From the NCBI GenBank assembly GCA_002435755.1, contig DIYH01000014.1:1-64000 (forward strand): 64,000 nt of DNA. Reading direction: 5' to 3'. The position numbers and the translations under genes were made by a program. Under the pieces are notes generated by a model. That model saw only the letters and a list, made by a program, of their open reading frames with translations, was not told the DNA's origin and did no database searches. The DNA comes from Flammeovirgaceae bacterium UBA6059. GTDB lineage: Bacteria > Bacteroidota > Bacteroidia > Cytophagales > Cyclobacteriaceae. The first letter of the stretch is position 1. Each line of letters begins with the position of its first letter. Positions 63,246 to 64,000 of the stretch are shown piece by piece.

Positions 63246-64000
63246 TCAGATCTGCGATTGTTTTAGCCTTAACAAAGCTTCGATGAAATAATAGTCGGCA
63301 TAGATAATGGGGATGCTGACTTCTTTGTTCTTCGGTTTGTTCCCCACACTTTGGTCCAGAAAAAAGAAGCTTTCACTAGCGGACTCGTATCTATAGTTTT
63401 CGCTTAGACTCACAAGCATTTCCATCGCATAATCGATGTATGCCTCACGCTCCTCTGGCACATAAGTGCTCAACTCAATTAACCCGGATGCCATAATCGC
63501 CGCAGCAGATACGTCTCTGGGTGCATTGGGTATATCAGGATCTTCTAAATCCCAATAGGGTACTTTATCGAGTGGCATTTGGCCATGGTTCATCAGAAAT
63601 GTGGCAATTCTTCTTGCATGCTCTAAAAACATCACATCCTCTGTCTCACGATAAGCCATTGCAAACCCATACAATCCCCATGCCTGCCCTCTAGCCCATA
63701 TTGATTCATCTGCTAATCCTTGATGAGTCCCTTTCCAAATAGGTTCGCCGGTAAGTGTATCATAGTCCACTACATGATAACAACTGACGTCTGCCCTGTA
63801 ATGATCTCGTAGGGTACTAGTAGCATGGCTGAGGGCCATGGCATAGTAAGATGAATCTCCTGTTGCCCTGGTAGCCCAAAATAAATACTCCAGGTTCATC
63901 ATATTATCGATGATGACCGGATACTGCCATTTACCCGGCCTGTCCCAGGATTTAACCATACCAACAAGCGAATCATATCTTGATGCCAGGGACTTAGCCC
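63246..64000 (-). CDS. GH88-type unsaturated glucuronyl hydrolase (N-terminus outside window)
   Basis: The frame remains open at base 64000, so the N-terminal part lies outside. The visible ~250 residues match the (alpha/alpha)6 barrel of GH88/GH105: 'SLASRYDSLVGMVKSWD', 'VIIDNMMNLEYLFWATRATGD', 'THQGLADESIWARGQAWGLYGFAMAYRET', 'DVSAAAIMASGLIELS' and 'YADYYFIEALLRL'. These enzymes remove the unsaturated uronic acid left by polysaccharide lyases. It lies 224 bases upstream of the other operon members on the same strand, with no gene in the gap. Confidence 0.93.
   Translation of the reverse strand, partial: AKSLASRYDSLVGMVKSWDRPGKWQYPVIIDNMMNLEYLFWATRATGDSSYYAMALSHATSTLRDHYRADVSCYHVVDYDTLTGEPIWKGTHQGLADESIWARGQAWGLYGFAMAYRETEDVMFLEHARRIATFLMNHGQMPLDKVPYWDLEDPDIPNAPRDVSAAAIMASGLIELSTYVPEEREAYIDYAMEMLVSLSENYRYESASESFFFLDQSVGNKPKNKEVSIPIIYADYYFIEALLRLKQSQI

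Overview
The window is a piece of a Bacteroidota chromosome, most likely a gliding or marine member of the Cytophagia. The reasons are: a subtilase with a type IX secretion C-terminal sorting domain, TonB-dependent receptors with a carboxypeptidase-regulatory-like N-terminal domain, many 'MKK...AQ' signal peptides and LxxC lipoproteins, few Shine-Dalgarno sequences, and an ExbB/ExbD/TonB block next to a SPOR protein. I cannot name the species from sequence alone.

Layout. (1) 1-3.1 kb: the 3' end of a secreted collagen-like, cysteine-rich repeat protein, co-transcribed with a thioredoxin-fold protein, then a secreted DNA/RNA endonuclease. (2) 3.3-3.57 kb: a HigA antitoxin whose HigB partner is reduced to its last seven codons. 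(3) about 3.57-18.7 kb: an AT-rich mobile element with a MuA/TniA-type DDE transposase, a MuB/TniB-type ATPase and a serine resolvase. Its cargo is a restriction-like cassette: two small XRE regulators (one with a controller-protein C-box), an MmeI-like adenine methyltransferase, a DEAD/DEAH helicase, a GIY-YIG nuclease and a large PD-(D/E)xK nuclease. Two related proteins of unknown function, each with an eroded GIY-YIG-like N-terminus, lie near the two ends.

(4) 18.9-57.5 kb: ordinary chromosome. It holds an MscS channel, gyrA, envelope lipoproteins (tandem FKBP, LpoB, a COG3014-like TPR protein), a TonB receptor, rpe, a T9SS-exported subtilase, mnmA, a thioredoxin, a TrpF-like protein, a GT2/flippase pair, trmB and folC. 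It continues with a six-gene envelope block (TonB, ExbD, ExbB, SPOR protein, outer-membrane barrel, TPR protein), then holA, an aspartoacylase-like protein, a GCS2-CBS fusion, tyrS, a prohibitin, gltA and arfB. Most genes from 20 to 53 kb read leftward in short-spaced or overlapping runs.

(5) 57.5-64 kb: a leftward carbohydrate-degradation operon with a GH88-type hydrolase (cut by the window end), two Gfo/Idh/MocA oxidoreductases with twin-arginine-like signals, a double DUF1080 protein and a GH28 protein. This suggests use of a pectin-like or other uronate-containing glycan, perhaps with 3-keto-glycoside chemistry.

The most interesting part is the mobile element and its helicase/methyltransferase/GIY-YIG/PD-(D/E)xK cassette, which I read as an anti-phage or restriction system. 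No tRNA, rRNA or CRISPR array was seen.
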